Of a stretch of DNA of 64,000 bases, positions 29,507 to 39,249 are shown in pieces. A program made the position numbers and the translations under genes. The notes beneath the pieces were generated by a model. The model did not search any database. It was given only the letters and a program-made list of their open reading frames with translations, and had not been told where the DNA came from. Numbering within the stretch: the first letter of the stretch is position 1; each line of letters begins with the position of its first letter. The stretch is from the NCBI RefSeq assembly GCF_007828835.1, contig NZ_VIVL01000004.1:372001-436000 (forward strand). Reading direction: 5' to 3'. The stretch comes from Variovorax beijingensis. GTDB lineage: Bacteria; Pseudomonadota; Gammaproteobacteria; Burkholderiales; Burkholderiaceae_C.

Positions 29507-30541
29507 ATGCTCCACCGCAGAACCCTCATGACAGTCTCCGCAGTTGCTGCGGCAACCATCGCGCTGCCGCGGGTCTTTGCGCAAGCCAAGCTCGAGAAGA
29601 CGAAGATTTCCATTGCGGTGGGCGGCAAGGCGGCGTTCTACTATTTGCCGCTCACCATCTCCGAACAGCTCGGCTACTTCAAGGCCGAAGGCCTCGACGT
29701 CGAGATCTCCGATTTCGCCGGCGGCGCACGCGCGCTGCAGGCCGTGGTGGGCGGATCGGCAGACGTGTGCTCCGGTGCCTACGAGCACACCATCAACCTT
29801 CAGGCAAAGAACCAGTTCTTCCAGGCCTTCGTGCTCCAGGGCCGCGCGCCGCAGATCGCAGTGGGCGTGTCGACCAAGAACATGGCGGGCTACACCGGCA
29901 TTGCGGATCTCAAGGGCAAGAAGATCGGCGTCTCGGCACCGGGCTCCTCGACCAACATGGTGGCCAACCTGGTGCTGTCGCGCGGCGGCCTCAAGGCCAG
30001 CGACGTGAGCTACATCGGCGTGGGCGTGGCGGCCGGCGCGCTCACGGCGCTGCGCTCGGGCCAGATCGACGCCATCAGCAACACCGACCCCGTCATGACC
30101 ATGCTCGAGCAGAAGGGCGACGTGAAGATCATCAGCGACACGCGCACGCTCAAGGGCACGCAGCAGGTGTTCGGCGGGCCGATGCCTGCGGCCTGCCTCT
30201 ATGCGCCGGTCGACTTCATCCAGAAGAATCCCAACACCTGCCAGGCGCTGGCCAATGCGATCGTGCACGGCCTCAAGTGGCTGCAGACTGCCGGCCCGGG
30301 CGACATCATCAAGACAGTGCCCGAAACCTACCTGCTCGGCGACCGCGCGCTGTACCTCGCGTCCTTCGACAAGGTGCGCGAATCGATCGCCACCGACGGT
30401 CTCGTGCCGGCCGACGGCCCCAAGACGGCGCTCGCCGCGATCTCGAGCTTCGACACCGCAGTGAAGCCCGACAAGATCGATCTCATGAAGACCTACACCA
30501 ACGATTTTGCAAGGCGCGCGAAAGACAGGTTCAAAGCCTGA
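29507..30541 (+). CDS. ABC transporter substrate-binding protein (NMT1/SsuA/TauA-like)
   Basis: This is a predicted periplasmic receptor of an importer for a small organic molecule such as a sulfonate, nitrate or thiamine precursor. The 344-aa protein has a signal peptide with RR before the hydrophobic core, ending near RVFAQA. A type II binding-protein fold follows, with typical blocks FKAEGLDVEISDF, GSADVCSGAYEHT and LKGKKIGVSAPGSSTN. The ligand cannot be specified. ATPase and permease genes follow after an intrinsic terminator. Confidence 0.88.
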   Translation: MLHRRTLMTVSAVAAATIALPRVFAQAKLEKTKISIAVGGKAAFYYLPLTISEQLGYFKAEGLDVEISDFAGGARALQAVVGGSADVCSGAYEHTINLQAKNQFFQAFVLQGRAPQIAVGVSTKNMAGYTGIADLKGKKIGVSAPGSSTNMVANLVLSRGGLKASDVSYIGVGVAAGALTALRSGQIDAISNTDPVMTMLEQKGDVKIISDTRTLKGTQQVFGGPMPAACLYAPVDFIQKNPNTCQALANAIVHGLKWLQTAGPGDIIKTVPETYLLGDRALYLASFDKVRESIATDGLVPADGPKTALAAISSFDTAVKPDKIDLMKTYTNDFARRAKDRFKA

Positions 30542-30558
30542 TTCCGAACGTCCCCGCG

Positions 30559-30582
30559 ACCCGGCTTCGGCCGGGTTTTTTC
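30559..30582 (+). terminator. Intrinsic terminator between receptor and ATPase genes
   Basis: The stem CCCGGC/GCCGGG with a TTCG tetraloop (30560-30575) is followed directly by six T. It lies 18 bases after the receptor stop codon and before the ATPase start. Partial read-through would make the receptor more abundant than the membrane parts. Confidence 0.85.
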
Positions 30583-30615
30583 TTGTGGCGGCCAATGCCA
30601 GAATTCCTGCCAGAC

Positions 30616-31512
30616 ATGTCCGACTACGCACTCGAGCTTCTCTCCATCAGCTGCACCTTCCATTCGAAGGACGATCCGGGCCAGCGCTACACCGCGGTGG
30701 CCGACACCACGCTGCGCGTGCGGGCCGGAGAATTCGTCTCGGTGGTGGGCCCCACGGGCTGCGGCAAGTCGACCCTGCTGAACGTGGGCGCGGGCCTGCT
30801 CGAGCCTTCGTCGGGTACCGTCAAGGTCTTCGGCCAGACGCTCGCGGGCGTGAATGCGCGCGCCGGCTACATGTTCCAGACCGAGGCACTGATGCCGTGG
30901 CGAAGCGCCATCGACAACGTGATGGTGGGGCTGCAGTACCGCGGCGTGCCCGATGCCGATGCGCGCGGGCAGGCCGAGGCCTGGCTCTCTCGCGTGGGCC
31001 TCTCGGGCTTTGGCGACCGCTATCCGCACCAGCTCTCGGGCGGCATGCGCAAGCGCGTGGCGCTCGCGCAGACGCTGGTGCTCGACCCCGACATCATCCT
31101 CATGGACGAGCCCTTCAGCGCGCTCGACATCCAGACGCGCCAGCTGATGGAGAACGAGGTGCTCGAACTCTGGAGTGCGCCGAGCGAGGGCCGCCGGGCC
31201 GCCCCAAGGCAGGAGCTCACCCCCTCGGGGGGTGGGCGCACAGTGCCCGGGGGCTCGCACGGACGGAAGGCGGTGCTCTTTATTACGCACGACCTCGACG
31301 AGGCCATTGCGATGAGCGACCGCGTGGTGGTGCTGTCGGCCGGGCCGGCCACGCATCCGATCGGCGAGTTCGCGATCGATCTTGCGCGCCCGCGCGACGT
31401 GGCCGAGGTGCGCACGCAGCCGCGCTTCGTCGAGCTGCACACGCAGATCTGGGAGGTGCTGCGCGACGAAGTGCTCAAGGGCTATGCGCAGCAGCTGAGG
31501 AAGGCCGCATGA
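30616..31512 (+). CDS. ABC transporter ATPase (SsuB/TauB-like) with in-frame repeat insertion
   Basis: This is the ATPase of the importer. From ATG 30616 it has 298 aa; ATG 30595 is possible. Walker A is GPTGCGKST (Lys51), the signature is LSGGMRKR, Walker B is IILMDEPFSALD and the H-loop is LFITHDLDEA (His225). Between the D-loop and H-loop, residues about 190-217 are an extra Arg/Gly/Pro/Ser-rich segment encoded by a GC-rich hairpin repeat. Family members have only a few residues there. The permease start overlaps its stop (ATGA). Confidence 0.9.
   Translation: MSDYALELLSISCTFHSKDDPGQRYTAVADTTLRVRAGEFVSVVGPTGCGKSTLLNVGAGLLEPSSGTVKVFGQTLAGVNARAGYMFQTEALMPWRSAIDNVMVGLQYRGVPDADARGQAEAWLSRVGLSGFGDRYPHQLSGGMRKRVALAQTLVLDPDIILMDEPFSALDIQTRQLMENEVLELWSAPSEGRRAAPRQELTPSGGGRTVPGGSHGRKAVLFITHDLDEAIAMSDRVVVLSAGPATHPIGEFAIDLARPRDVAEVRTQPRFVELHTQIWEVLRDEVLKGYAQQLRKAA
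31183..31266. repeat. GC-rich hairpin repeat inside the ABC ATPase gene, copy 2
   Basis: This 84-base block, 28 codons, contains CACCCCC/GGGGGTG with a TCG loop (31218-31234). On the minus strand it shares CGCCCACCCCC...GGGGG and GCGGCCCGGC with the intergenic element at 25865-25931. It keeps the reading frame and introduces no stop. Confidence 0.55.
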
Positions 31513-32342
31513 TGCCGCGCCTGAACGAACGCAACGCGCGCTTCTGGCAGCTGGTGCTGCTCGCGATCATCCTGGTGGGCTGGCACCTGGCTTCGCGCAA
31601 CCAGCAGGTGGCTTTTTTCCTGGGTGAGCCGATCCAGGTGGCGGGGCGCATCTGGAGCTGGTTCCTGCCGTTCGAGGTGCCGCCGAACCTGCTGTTTCCT
31701 GAAGGCCTGAAGGGCAATGCCGACATCTACCGGCACCTGGGCACCACGCTGCTCGAGACGGTGCTGGCCTTCGGCATCGGCACCGTGCTCGGGCTGGCCT
31801 GCGGGCTCTGGCTGGCGCTGGCACCCACCGCGAGCCTGATCCTCGACCCCTACATCAAGGCCGCCAACTCCATGCCGCGCGTGATCCTCGCGCCCATCTT
31901 CGCGCTGTGGTTCGGCCTGGGCATCTGGAGCAAGGTGGCGCTGGCCGTCACGCTGGTGTTCTTCATCGTGTTCTTCAACGTCTACCAGGGCGTGCGCGAG
32001 GTGAGCCCGGTGGTGCTGGCCAACGCGAAGATGCTCGGCGCCAACCAGCGGCAGCTGCTTCGCACGGTCTACCTGCCGAGCGCGACGAGCTGGGTGTTCT
32101 CGAGCCTGCACACCTCGGTGGGCCTGGCCTTCGTTGGCGCGGTGGTCGGGGAGTACCTGGGCTCGGCACGCGGCGTGGGCTACCTGATCCTCCAGGCCGA
32201 GGGCACCTTCGACGTGAACACCGTCTTTGCCGGCATCGTGGTGCTGACAGGCTTTGCGCTCTTGCTCGACGGCCTGGTCGGCCTGATCGAGAAGCGGCTG
32301 ATGAAGTGGCAGCCGCGCAGCGGCGAAACCGAAAAGCTCTAG
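31509..32342 (+). CDS. ABC transporter permease (SsuC/TauC-like)
   Basis: This is the inner-membrane permease of the importer. The 277-aa protein has about six hydrophobic segments and the EAA-type loop (NAKMLGANQRQLLRTVYLPS). ATG 31509 overlaps the ATPase stop. A single permease with one ATPase and one receptor is the standard SsuABC/TauABC layout. Confidence 0.9.
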   Translation: MMPRLNERNARFWQLVLLAIILVGWHLASRNQQVAFFLGEPIQVAGRIWSWFLPFEVPPNLLFPEGLKGNADIYRHLGTTLLETVLAFGIGTVLGLACGLWLALAPTASLILDPYIKAANSMPRVILAPIFALWFGLGIWSKVALAVTLVFFIVFFNVYQGVREVSPVVLANAKMLGANQRQLLRTVYLPSATSWVFSSLHTSVGLAFVGAVVGEYLGSARGVGYLILQAEGTFDVNTVFAGIVVLTGFALLLDGLVGLIEKRLMKWQPRSGETEKL

Positions 32343-32379
32343 CGCAGCGCCTCGGTTGCCGCCGGCTCGCAGGCAAGGC

Positions 32380-33990
32380 TCAGCGCTTTTTCTTCGACGG
32401 CGTGCCGCCGCGCTTCTCGCGCACCACCTGCTTGCTTGCCGGCGTCTTCACCACCACGTTGCGGCCGCGCGCGGCAACCGCTTTCACCTGGCTGCCGCCG
32501 CGCTTGTCGGCAACGGCGGCTCGGCCGTGCGCCCGTGCCGCGCCCGACCCGACGCGCGCTTCGGGCGCAGCACGAACCGGCAGGTACACCACCACGCTGT
32601 AGCCGCGCTTGAATGCGTGGTTGAGCTTGACGTCGTTCCACTCGGCCACGCTGTCGGGCTTGAGCTTGTAGCGGCGCGCGATGCTGGCCACGCTGTCGTT
32701 GCGTCCGGCCTTGACGGTGGTGCGGCGATTGACGATTTCGGGCTGGAAGCTCAGTTGGCCGCTGTCCGCCACCAGTGCCGTCACGTCCTCCTTGACGCGG
32801 GCGCTGCGCGGCACGATGAGCGTCGAGCCGGCCTTGATGAGCATGCGCGGCGGAATGCTGTTGAGCGCGCGCAGGTCGGCCTCGCTCATGCCCGAGCGCT
32901 GGGCCGCATCGGCCACCGTCATCGTGTTGGGAACCACCCATGCCGTCCAGCTGGCGTACTGGCCTTGCGAGTACGCATCGAAGTTGCGCTGGAACACGGC
33001 CGCGTTGTCCCAGGGCAGGAGGATCTGCGGCGTGCCGGCCGCCAGCAGCACGGGCTTGTGCGCGGCCGGATTGAGGGCGCGGAAGTCTTCGAGGCGGATG
33101 TCGGCCAGCTTGGCGGCGAGTTCGACGTCGAGGTCGCGCGTGAGCGTCACGGTCTGGAAGTACGGGTGGTTCGCGATCAGCGGCAGCTCGGTGTTGAACG
33201 CCTGCGGATTGGCCACGATGTTCTTCACCGCCTGCAGCTTGGGCACGTAGAGCCGCGTTTCGGCCGGCATGGAAAGATCGCTGTAGGTGGTGGGCAGGCC
33301 CAGGCGCTGGTTCTTGGCGATCGCGCGGCTCACGCTGCCTTCGCCCCAGTTGTAGGCGGCCAGGGCGAGCTGCCAGTCGCCGAACATGCCGTAGAGCTTT
33401 TGCAGGTAGTCGAGTGCGGCGCGCGTCGAGGCCACCACATCGCGCCTGTCGTCGCGGAAGATGTTCTGCTTGAGGTCGAAGTCGGTGCCGGTGGCGGGCA
33501 TGAACTGCCACATGCCCGCGGCGCGCGCGCTGGAAATGGCCTGCGGGTTGAACGCGCTCTCGATGTACGGCAGCAGCGCGAGCTCGGTCGGCATGTTGCG
33601 CCGCTCGAGTTCCTCGACGATGTGGAAGATGTACTTGTTCGAGCGCTCGGTCATGCGCTGGATGTAGTCGGGCCGGCTGGCATACCACTGCTCGCGGTCG
33701 CGCACCAGGTCGCTCTCGAGGTTCGGCATCTTGAAGCCGCGGCGGATGCGGTCCCACATGTCGGCGGGCGGCGCCAGCGTGACGACGCTCTGCGAATGGG
33801 CTTCGCTGTTGGTGATGGGAGTGAGCGGGCCACCCGGGTAGACCGGCGCGGCGCTGCCGGAGGCCTTGGCGCCGGTGCCGCCGGCGGAGGATGGCGCGGA
33901 TGCGGCGGTGGAGGAAGACGAGCTGGTGGTGCCCGCGCAGCCCGCGAGCAACAGTGAGCCTGCAAGGCAGACAGCAGCGATAAGTTTCAT
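32380..33990 (-). CDS. mltD: Membrane-bound lytic transglycosylase D with LysM domains
   Basis: This is an outer-membrane lipoprotein that cleaves peptidoglycan glycan strands. The 536-aa protein has a lipobox (SLLLAGC), a Ser/Ala-rich linker, and a family 1 transglycosylase domain with the catalytic glutamate in [10 protein letters not shown] followed by [11 protein letters not shown]-terminal LysM repeats are visible ([19 protein letters not shown]). I chose ATG 33990 because it overlaps the gloB stop (ATGA) and gives a clean signal; ATG 34008 adds six residues. Confidence 0.92.
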   Translation of the reverse strand: MKLIAAVCLAGSLLLAGCAGTTSSSSSTAASAPSSAGGTGAKASGSAAPVYPGGPLTPITNSEAHSQSVVTLAPPADMWDRIRRGFKMPNLESDLVRDREQWYASRPDYIQRMTERSNKYIFHIVEELERRNMPTELALLPYIESAFNPQAISSARAAGMWQFMPATGTDFDLKQNIFRDDRRDVVASTRAALDYLQKLYGMFGDWQLALAAYNWGEGSVSRAIAKNQRLGLPTTYSDLSMPAETRLYVPKLQAVKNIVANPQAFNTELPLIANHPYFQTVTLTRDLDVELAAKLADIRLEDFRALNPAAHKPVLLAAGTPQILLPWDNAAVFQRNFDAYSQGQYASWTAWVVPNTMTVADAAQRSGMSEADLRALNSIPPRMLIKAGSTLIVPRSARVKEDVTALVADSGQLSFQPEIVNRRTTVKAGRNDSVASIARRYKLKPDSVAEWNDVKLNHAFKRGYSVVVYLPVRAAPEARVGSGAARAHGRAAVADKRGGSQVKAVAARGRNVVVKTPASKQVVREKRGGTPSKKKR

Positions 33991-34766
33991 CGGAAGTCGT
34001 TTTTCCATTGGCGCAGCGCAGCAAACACGTCGGCTTCGGCCGCATCTGCGGAAAGCTCGGCGTGCTCGCGCACCGCTCTAAGGACAGTGGCTTCGCGGCT
34101 GCGAAGAAAGGGGTTGATCCGGCGTTCGGTGGCCAGTTGCGAGGGCAGTGTGGGCCGCCCCTGCGCGCGCAGGCTTTCGCAGTGCGCGCTGTACTGAGTC
34201 AGATCGGCATTGCCGGGTTCCACCGCGCGGGCGAAACGCAGGTTAGCAAGTGTGTATTCGTGCGCGCAGCATACGCGTGTGTCGCCCGGCAGTGCGGCGA
34301 GCGCATCGAGCGAAGCCAGCATTTGCGCCGGCGTGCCTTCGAACAGCCGACCGCAGCCGCCGGAGAACAGCGTGTCGCCGCAAAAAAGAAGCGGCGTCCG
34401 GCCGGCGTTTGCGGGCAGGAAGTACGCGATGTGGCCGGCCGTGTGGCCCGGCACGTCGATGACCGAAAAGCGCAGCCCGAGCACCTCGGCCGTGTCGCCG
34501 TGCGACAGCGGCTTGAACGGCTCCGGAATGCGTTCGCGCGCCGGACCGAAGACCGGTGCGCCGGTGGCCGCATGGAGCGCGGCCACGCCGCCCGTGTGAT
34601 CGGGGTGATGATGCGTGACTAGAATCGCGGCGAGCTGCAGCTTGTCGCGCGCCAAGGCGTCGAACACGGGTTGGGCGTCGCCCGGGTCCACCACGATCGC
34701 GTTGGACCCGTCCTGCAGCATCCAGATGTAGTTGTCAGCGAAGGCGGGCAGCGGAACAAGGGTCAT
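33987..34766 (-). CDS. gloB: Hydroxyacylglutathione hydrolase (glyoxalase II)
   Basis: GloB hydrolyses S-lactoylglutathione to lactate and glutathione in methylglyoxal detoxification. The 259-aa metallo-beta-lactamase-fold protein starts [17 protein letters not shown] and has the metal motif THHHPDH (His52, His54, Asp56, His57). [10 protein letters not shown] and [16 protein letters not shown] follow, as in type II glyoxalases. It is followed by mltD, overlapping by four bases. The start codon overlaps the divergent methyltransferase start. Confidence 0.95.
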   Translation of the reverse strand: MTLVPLPAFADNYIWMLQDGSNAIVVDPGDAQPVFDALARDKLQLAAILVTHHHPDHTGGVAALHAATGAPVFGPARERIPEPFKPLSHGDTAEVLGLRFSVIDVPGHTAGHIAYFLPANAGRTPLLFCGDTLFSGGCGRLFEGTPAQMLASLDALAALPGDTRVCCAHEYTLANLRFARAVEPGNADLTQYSAHCESLRAQGRPTLPSQLATERRINPFLRSREATVLRAVREHAELSADAAEADVFAALRQWKNDFR

Positions 34767-35541
34767 GAGCGGTCAAATTATAGGTTTGCAGGATTGGTTC
34801 GCGACCCCCCCCGGCCGCTACCTGCTCGCGTGGGAGCAGGCCCAGTTCGACGAGGCCGTGGCGGATGTTTTCGGCTACCACGCGCTGCAGCTCGGCGCCG
34901 CCGGCGTCGATGGCCTGCGCACCAACCGCATGCCGCATCGCTGGCTGGCCCTGCCCGACCCGATCCAGCCGTCCGGCAGGGCGGCGCTGTTCACCGATTT
35001 TGCGGCGCTGCCGTTTGCTGCCAACAGCCTCGACCTGGTGGTGCTGCCGCATGCGCTGGAGCTCAGCGAGGACCCCCACGCGGCCTTGCGCGAAGTGGAG
35101 CGGGTGCTGGTACCCGAGGGCCGCGTGGTGATCTGCGGGCTCAATCCGGCCAGCCTCTGGGGCATGCGGCAGCGCCGCGCGCACCTGTACCGTCGGCTCG
35201 GCTTCGGTGATCTCTTTTTGCCCGAGGGCGGCGAGTTCATCGGCTATTGGCGCATGCGCGACTGGCTGCGGCTCCTGAGCTTCGAGGTGGAGTCGGGGCG
35301 CTTCGGCGTCTACCGGCCCGCGGTGCGCAGCGAGGCGTGGCTCGAGCGCTGCCGCTGGATGGACGCCGCCGGCGAGCGCTGGTGGTCCATCTTCGGCGCG
35401 GCGTACTTCCTGGTGGCCGTCAAGCGCGTGCGCGGCATGCGCCTGCTGAGCGCCGACTGGCGCCGCGCAGCGGCGCGCGCCACCGCGCCGGTACCCATTG
35501 CAGGCAAGATGCACAAGGCCAAGGCCGACCGCGCCGATTGA
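34765..35541 (+). CDS. Class I SAM-dependent methyltransferase
   Basis: This is a cytoplasmic methyltransferase of unknown substrate, 258 aa from ATG 34765. The post-I and motif II region is recognisable as [26 protein letters not shown] followed by [11 protein letters not shown]. In Burkholderiales this gene regularly lies between gloB (divergent) and rnhA. The start codon shares CATG with the gloB start. The basic C-terminal tail (HKAKADRAD) ends 35 bases before rnhA. Confidence 0.85.
   Translation: MSGQIIGLQDWFATPPGRYLLAWEQAQFDEAVADVFGYHALQLGAAGVDGLRTNRMPHRWLALPDPIQPSGRAALFTDFAALPFAANSLDLVVLPHALELSEDPHAALREVERVLVPEGRVVICGLNPASLWGMRQRRAHLYRRLGFGDLFLPEGGEFIGYWRMRDWLRLLSFEVESGRFGVYRPAVRSEAWLERCRWMDAAGERWWSIFGAAYFLVAVKRVRGMRLLSADWRRAAARATAPVPIAGKMHKAKADRAD
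34777..34782 (-). promoter_or_regulatory. Possible gloB -10 element inside the methyltransferase gene
   Basis: TATAAT occurs on the minus strand 11 bases before the gloB ATG. Transcription from it would start almost at the ATG, giving a nearly leaderless mRNA. No convincing -35 is present. Confidence 0.3.
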
Positions 35542-35576
35542 TATTGAAGTATTGAAAGAAGAAGGAAAAGAGCGTT

Positions 35577-36026
35577 TTGAACGAAGTCGTGATCTACACC
35601 GATGGTGCGTGCAAAGGCAATCCCGGCCCTGGCGGCTGGGGCGCGTGGCTCAAGTCGGGCGCCACCGAAAAGGAACTGTTCGGCGGCGAACTCAACACCA
35701 CCAACAACCGGATGGAGCTCACCGCCGTGATCGAGGGACTGGCCGCGCTCAAGCGGCCCTGCAAGGTCATCCTCTACCTGGACAGCCAGTACGTGCGCAT
35801 GGGCATCACCGAATGGATCCGCGGCTGGAAGGCCAAGGGCTGGCGCACCTCGACCAAGCAGCCGGTCAAGAACGTCGAGCTCTGGCAGAAACTCGACAAG
35901 CTGGTGGCCGAAGGAGGTCACGTGATCGAATGGCGCTGGGTCAAGGGCCATTCGGGCGACGTCGGCAACGAACGCGCCGACATGCTCGCCAACAAAGGCG
36001 TGGACAGGGCACTGGGCCGGATCTGA
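35577..36026 (+). CDS. rnhA: Ribonuclease HI
   Basis: RNase HI degrades RNA in RNA-DNA hybrids. The 149-aa protein has the catalytic residues Asp9 ([11 protein letters not shown]), Glu47 (NNRMEL) and Asp69 (LYLDSQYV), plus the later [15 protein letters not shown] segment. The start is TTG at 35577: no in-frame ATG lies before the conserved YTDG, and AAGGA at 35562-35566 is a fair Shine-Dalgarno sequence. It follows the methyltransferase gene. Confidence 0.95.
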   Translation: MNEVVIYTDGACKGNPGPGGWGAWLKSGATEKELFGGELNTTNNRMELTAVIEGLAALKRPCKVILYLDSQYVRMGITEWIRGWKAKGWRTSTKQPVKNVELWQKLDKLVAEGGHVIEWRWVKGHSGDVGNERADMLANKGVDRALGRI

Positions 36027-36037
36027 GCCTTGGCCCT

Positions 36038-37354
36038 CTAAGCCTCCAGCATCATCACGTCGACCTCGTCGCCCGCGGCCACATTGCCCTGGTCGTGGTG
36101 CAGCACCACGAGCCCGTTGGCTTCGACCATCGAACTCAGCACGCCGGAGCCCTGGTTGCCGGCGATGCGAACCTCAGGCAGCGCGCCGGCCACGGCCTGC
36201 ACGAAGCCGCGCTGGTATTCGGTGCGGCCCGGTTTCTTGCGGATGGCGCTCGCGGCCCGCGCGCGCAGCAGGGGCGGCGGCGCCGCGGCAATCTCGTGGC
36301 AGCCCATCATGCGCAGCAAGGCCGGCCGCACGAAGGCGAGAAAGGTGACCATGACCGCCACCGGATTGCCGGGCAGGCCGAAGAGCACGGCCGAGCCTGG
36401 CCGCGGGGAGGCCTGCGGGCTGCGGGGAACGAGCCCGACGGCCATCGGCCGGCCGGGGCGCATGGCCACGCGCCAGAATGCCATGTCGCCGAGCTGCTGC
36501 ATCACGGCCCGGGTATGGTCGGCGGCGCCGACGCTCACGCCGCCGCTGGTGATGATGGCGTCGGCCTGGCCCGCGGCCTGTTGCAGCGCGGCGCCGAGCG
36601 TGGCCGGGTCGTCGCGCACCAGGCCCAGGTCGACCACTTCGCAGCCCAGTCGCGTGAGCAGGCCGAACACCGTGTAGCGGTTGCTGTCGTACACCGCGCC
36701 TTCGCGTGGCGGCTCGCCGAGGCTCAGGATTTCGTCGCCGGTCGAGAAATAGGCCACGCGCAGCCGGCGCAGCGCCGGCACCGAAGGCAGGCCCAGGCTG
36801 GCGACCATGCCCAGCGCGGCGGGCGACAGGCGTTCGCCGCGGCGCAAGGCCGGCTGGCCCTGCATGAGGTCTTCGCCTGCGAAGCGGCGGTTGTCGCCGC
36901 GGCGAAGCACCTTGGCGGGAAAGCGCACGCGGTCGCCGTCGACCTTGCAGAATTCCTGCGGAATCACGGTGTCGAGCCCTTCGGGCATGACCGCTCCCGT
37001 CATGATGCGAACCGCGTCGCCGGCAGCCAGCGTGCCGCGCCACGCCGCGCCCGCCAAGGCGGTGCCCACCACGCGCAGCTCGATGGAAGCGTCGGTGGGC
37101 GAATCGTCTCGCAGGATCGCGCCGTCGAAGGCAAAGCCGTCCATCGCGGAGTTGTCGTGCGGCGGCACGCTGACCGGCGAGATGATGTCTTCGGCCAGCA
37201 CGCGGCCCAGCGCTTCGCGCAGCGCGACTTCTTCGCGCTCGGCCACCACGGCGGGCGCCACGAGCTGTGCCAGGAAGGCCTGGACGCCCTGGACGCTCAG
37301 CGCCTGGGGGTCATAGCCGGCAAGGGCGGCGGCAATGTCGGCGATGCGGCTCAT
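36038..37354 (-). CDS. moeA: Molybdopterin molybdenumtransferase MoeA
   Basis: MoeA inserts molybdate into adenylated molybdopterin. The 438-aa protein has the MoeA N-terminal domain with [13 protein letters not shown], then the MoCF-binding domain with [14 protein letters not shown] and [13 protein letters not shown]. It is the last gene of the minus-strand moaA-mobA-moeA operon and overlaps mobA by four bases. Confidence 0.95.
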   Translation of the reverse strand: MSRIADIAAALAGYDPQALSVQGVQAFLAQLVAPAVVAEREEVALREALGRVLAEDIISPVSVPPHDNSAMDGFAFDGAILRDDSPTDASIELRVVGTALAGAAWRGTLAAGDAVRIMTGAVMPEGLDTVIPQEFCKVDGDRVRFPAKVLRRGDNRRFAGEDLMQGQPALRRGERLSPAALGMVASLGLPSVPALRRLRVAYFSTGDEILSLGEPPREGAVYDSNRYTVFGLLTRLGCEVVDLGLVRDDPATLGAALQQAAGQADAIITSGGVSVGAADHTRAVMQQLGDMAFWRVAMRPGRPMAVGLVPRSPQASPRPGSAVLFGLPGNPVAVMVTFLAFVRPALLRMMGCHEIAAAPPPLLRARAASAIRKKPGRTEYQRGFVQAVAGALPEVRIAGNQGSGVLSSMVEANGLVVLHHDQGNVAAGDEVDVMMLEA

Positions 37355-38001
37355 CGGTTTTCCAGCGCGTGCAATTCGGCCAGCGTGTTGGCATTGAAGA
37401 AGGCGTCGGGCGCGTCGCCGGGGCGGTCGAAGGGCACGAGCACGGTACGGTGCTGCGCGGTCCAGGCGTCAATCTTGCGGCCGCCGGACTGGGTGAAGTT
37501 CACCAGGCTTTCGAGCAGCGTGGTGCGCAGCAGGCAGAACACCGGCTGCGGCCGCAGCACCGGCGCCGCGCCGGGTTCGGCGGCGGCCTCGGGGGCGCTG
37601 ACCATGGCGATTTCCGCGTCGTTGGCCCTCAGGGCCTCGGCCAGCCGGCTCGCCAGATCGAGCGGAAACAGCGGCGTGTCGCAGGGCACGGTGAGCAGGT
37701 AGGGCGTTTCGCAGCGTTCCAGTCCTGTCAGGAAGCCTGCCAGCGGGCCGGCATAGTCGGCCAGGCTGTCGGGCCAGACCGGAACGCCGAAGGATTCGTA
37801 GGCCGCCAGGTTGCGGTTGGCATTGATCATGACCTCGCCCACCTGCATGCCCAGGCGCAGCACGGCATGCATGGCGAGCGGCGAGCCATTGAGGTTCTGC
37901 AGGCCCTTGTCGATACCGCCCATGCGCGAACCGCGGCCGCCGGCCAGCAGCAGGCCGGTGATCTCGCTGGGGGAAATGGAATCTTGTGTTTTTGGGGTCA
38001 T
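37351..38001 (-). CDS. mobA: Molybdenum cofactor guanylyltransferase MobA
   Basis: MobA attaches GMP to molybdopterin to make the bis-MGD cofactor. The 216-aa protein has the nucleotide-binding motif [19 protein letters not shown] at residues about 16-34 and the metal-site segment VPCDTPLFP. It overlaps both neighbours by four bases, so translation is probably coupled. Confidence 0.94.
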   Translation of the reverse strand: MTPKTQDSISPSEITGLLLAGGRGSRMGGIDKGLQNLNGSPLAMHAVLRLGMQVGEVMINANRNLAAYESFGVPVWPDSLADYAGPLAGFLTGLERCETPYLLTVPCDTPLFPLDLASRLAEALRANDAEIAMVSAPEAAAEPGAAPVLRPQPVFCLLRTTLLESLVNFTQSGGRKIDAWTAQHRTVLVPFDRPGDAPDAFFNANTLAELHALENR

Positions 38002-39149
38002 CCGCCGATATAGCTCATTTCGACGCGGCGAGGCGCGGGGTCGTTGGCGTCGTGCTCGCCGCTTTCAGGGCCGCGAAGCGCGCGCAGTTCGGAATAGCGG
38101 TCGGCGCGGCCCTGCCAGATGTGGCCGATGGCGGAGCCGATGTCCTCATCGGTGGCGGTGCCGCGCAGCAGGGGGCGCAGGTCATGGCCCGCACTTGCGA
38201 AGAGGCAGAGGTAGAGCTTGCCCTCGGTGGAGAGGCGGGCGCGGCTGCAGTCGCGGCAGAAGGCCTGGGTGACGCTGCTGATCACGCCGATCTCACCGCC
38301 GCCATCGGCGTAGGCCCACCGCTGGGCGGTTTCGCCCGGCGCGCTGGGCTCGAGCGGCACCAGCGGAAACTCGGCACCGATGCGGGCAATGACCTCGGCC
38401 GAGGGCAGCACCTCGTCCATGCGCCAGCCGTTGGTGGCGCCCACGTCCATGTATTCGATGAAGCGCAGCACCACCTTGCCGCCGTGGTGGTCGCGGAAGT
38501 AGCGCGCCATCGGCAGGATTTCCTGCTCGTTGGTGCCGCGCTTGACCACCATGTTCACCTTCAGCGGGCCCAGGCCCGCGGCCAGCGCCGCCTCGATGCC
38601 GGCGAGCACGTCGGCCACCGGAAAATCGACGTCGTTCATGTGGCGGAAAACCGCGTCGTCCAGGCTGTCGAGGCTCACGGTCACGCGCTGCAGGCCGGCA
38701 GCGGCCAGCGCGGCCGCCTTGCGCTGCAGCAGCGAGCCGTTGGTGGTGAGCGTGAGCGCGAGCGGTTCGCCACCCGGGGTGCGGATTTCAGACAGCTGCG
38801 CGACCAGCGCCTCGATGTTCTTTCGCAGCAGCGGCTCGCCGCCGGTCAGGCGGATCTTGCGCACGCCGTGGCCCGCGAACAGGCGCGCGAGCCGGGTCAT
38901 TTCCTCGAAGCTCAGCAGCGCGCTGTGCGGCAGGTACTGGTAGTCCTTGTCGAACACATCCTTGGGCATGCAGTAGCTGCAGCGGAAGTTGCAGCGGTCG
39001 GTCACGCTGATGCGCAGGTCGGTCAGCGGCCGACCCAGGCGGTCGAGCAGCCGCCCGGTGGCGGGCACGGCCACCTCCGGAACCGCCACGGCGGGGCGCG
39101 CGCGGCCGATTTCGGAGAGCGGAATGACGGTGGTGCTTTTGCGGTTCAT
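37998..39149 (-). CDS. moaA: GTP 3',8-cyclase MoaA
   Basis: MoaA is the radical SAM enzyme for the first step of molybdenum cofactor synthesis. The 383-aa protein has the radical SAM motif [10 protein letters not shown], the GGEPLLR segment and a C-terminal second iron-sulfur site ([13 protein letters not shown]...C). The essential C-terminal double glycine is present (SYIGG). An N-terminal extension of about 35 residues precedes the core. It is the first gene of the operon. Confidence 0.96.
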   Translation of the reverse strand: MNRKSTTVIPLSEIGRARPAVAVPEVAVPATGRLLDRLGRPLTDLRISVTDRCNFRCSYCMPKDVFDKDYQYLPHSALLSFEEMTRLARLFAGHGVRKIRLTGGEPLLRKNIEALVAQLSEIRTPGGEPLALTLTTNGSLLQRKAAALAAAGLQRVTVSLDSLDDAVFRHMNDVDFPVADVLAGIEAALAAGLGPLKVNMVVKRGTNEQEILPMARYFRDHHGGKVVLRFIEYMDVGATNGWRMDEVLPSAEVIARIGAEFPLVPLEPSAPGETAQRWAYADGGGEIGVISSVTQAFCRDCSRARLSTEGKLYLCLFASAGHDLRPLLRGTATDEDIGSAIGHIWQGRADRYSELRALRGPESGEHDANDPAPRRVEMSYIGG

Positions 39150-39249
39150 GGACAGCGGCCAATTTACTCCATCGGGCGCGGGCCGATCCCGAAAGGGCTA
39201 CTCCTCGGCGAGTGCCGCCCGGAACCCGGCCCCGCACGCAGCGCGCGCC

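Noticed and set aside
31183..31266. Intein or gene fusion in the ABC ATPase
   Set aside because: The insertion is only about 28 codons, lacks splicing motifs and matches a DNA hairpin repeat.
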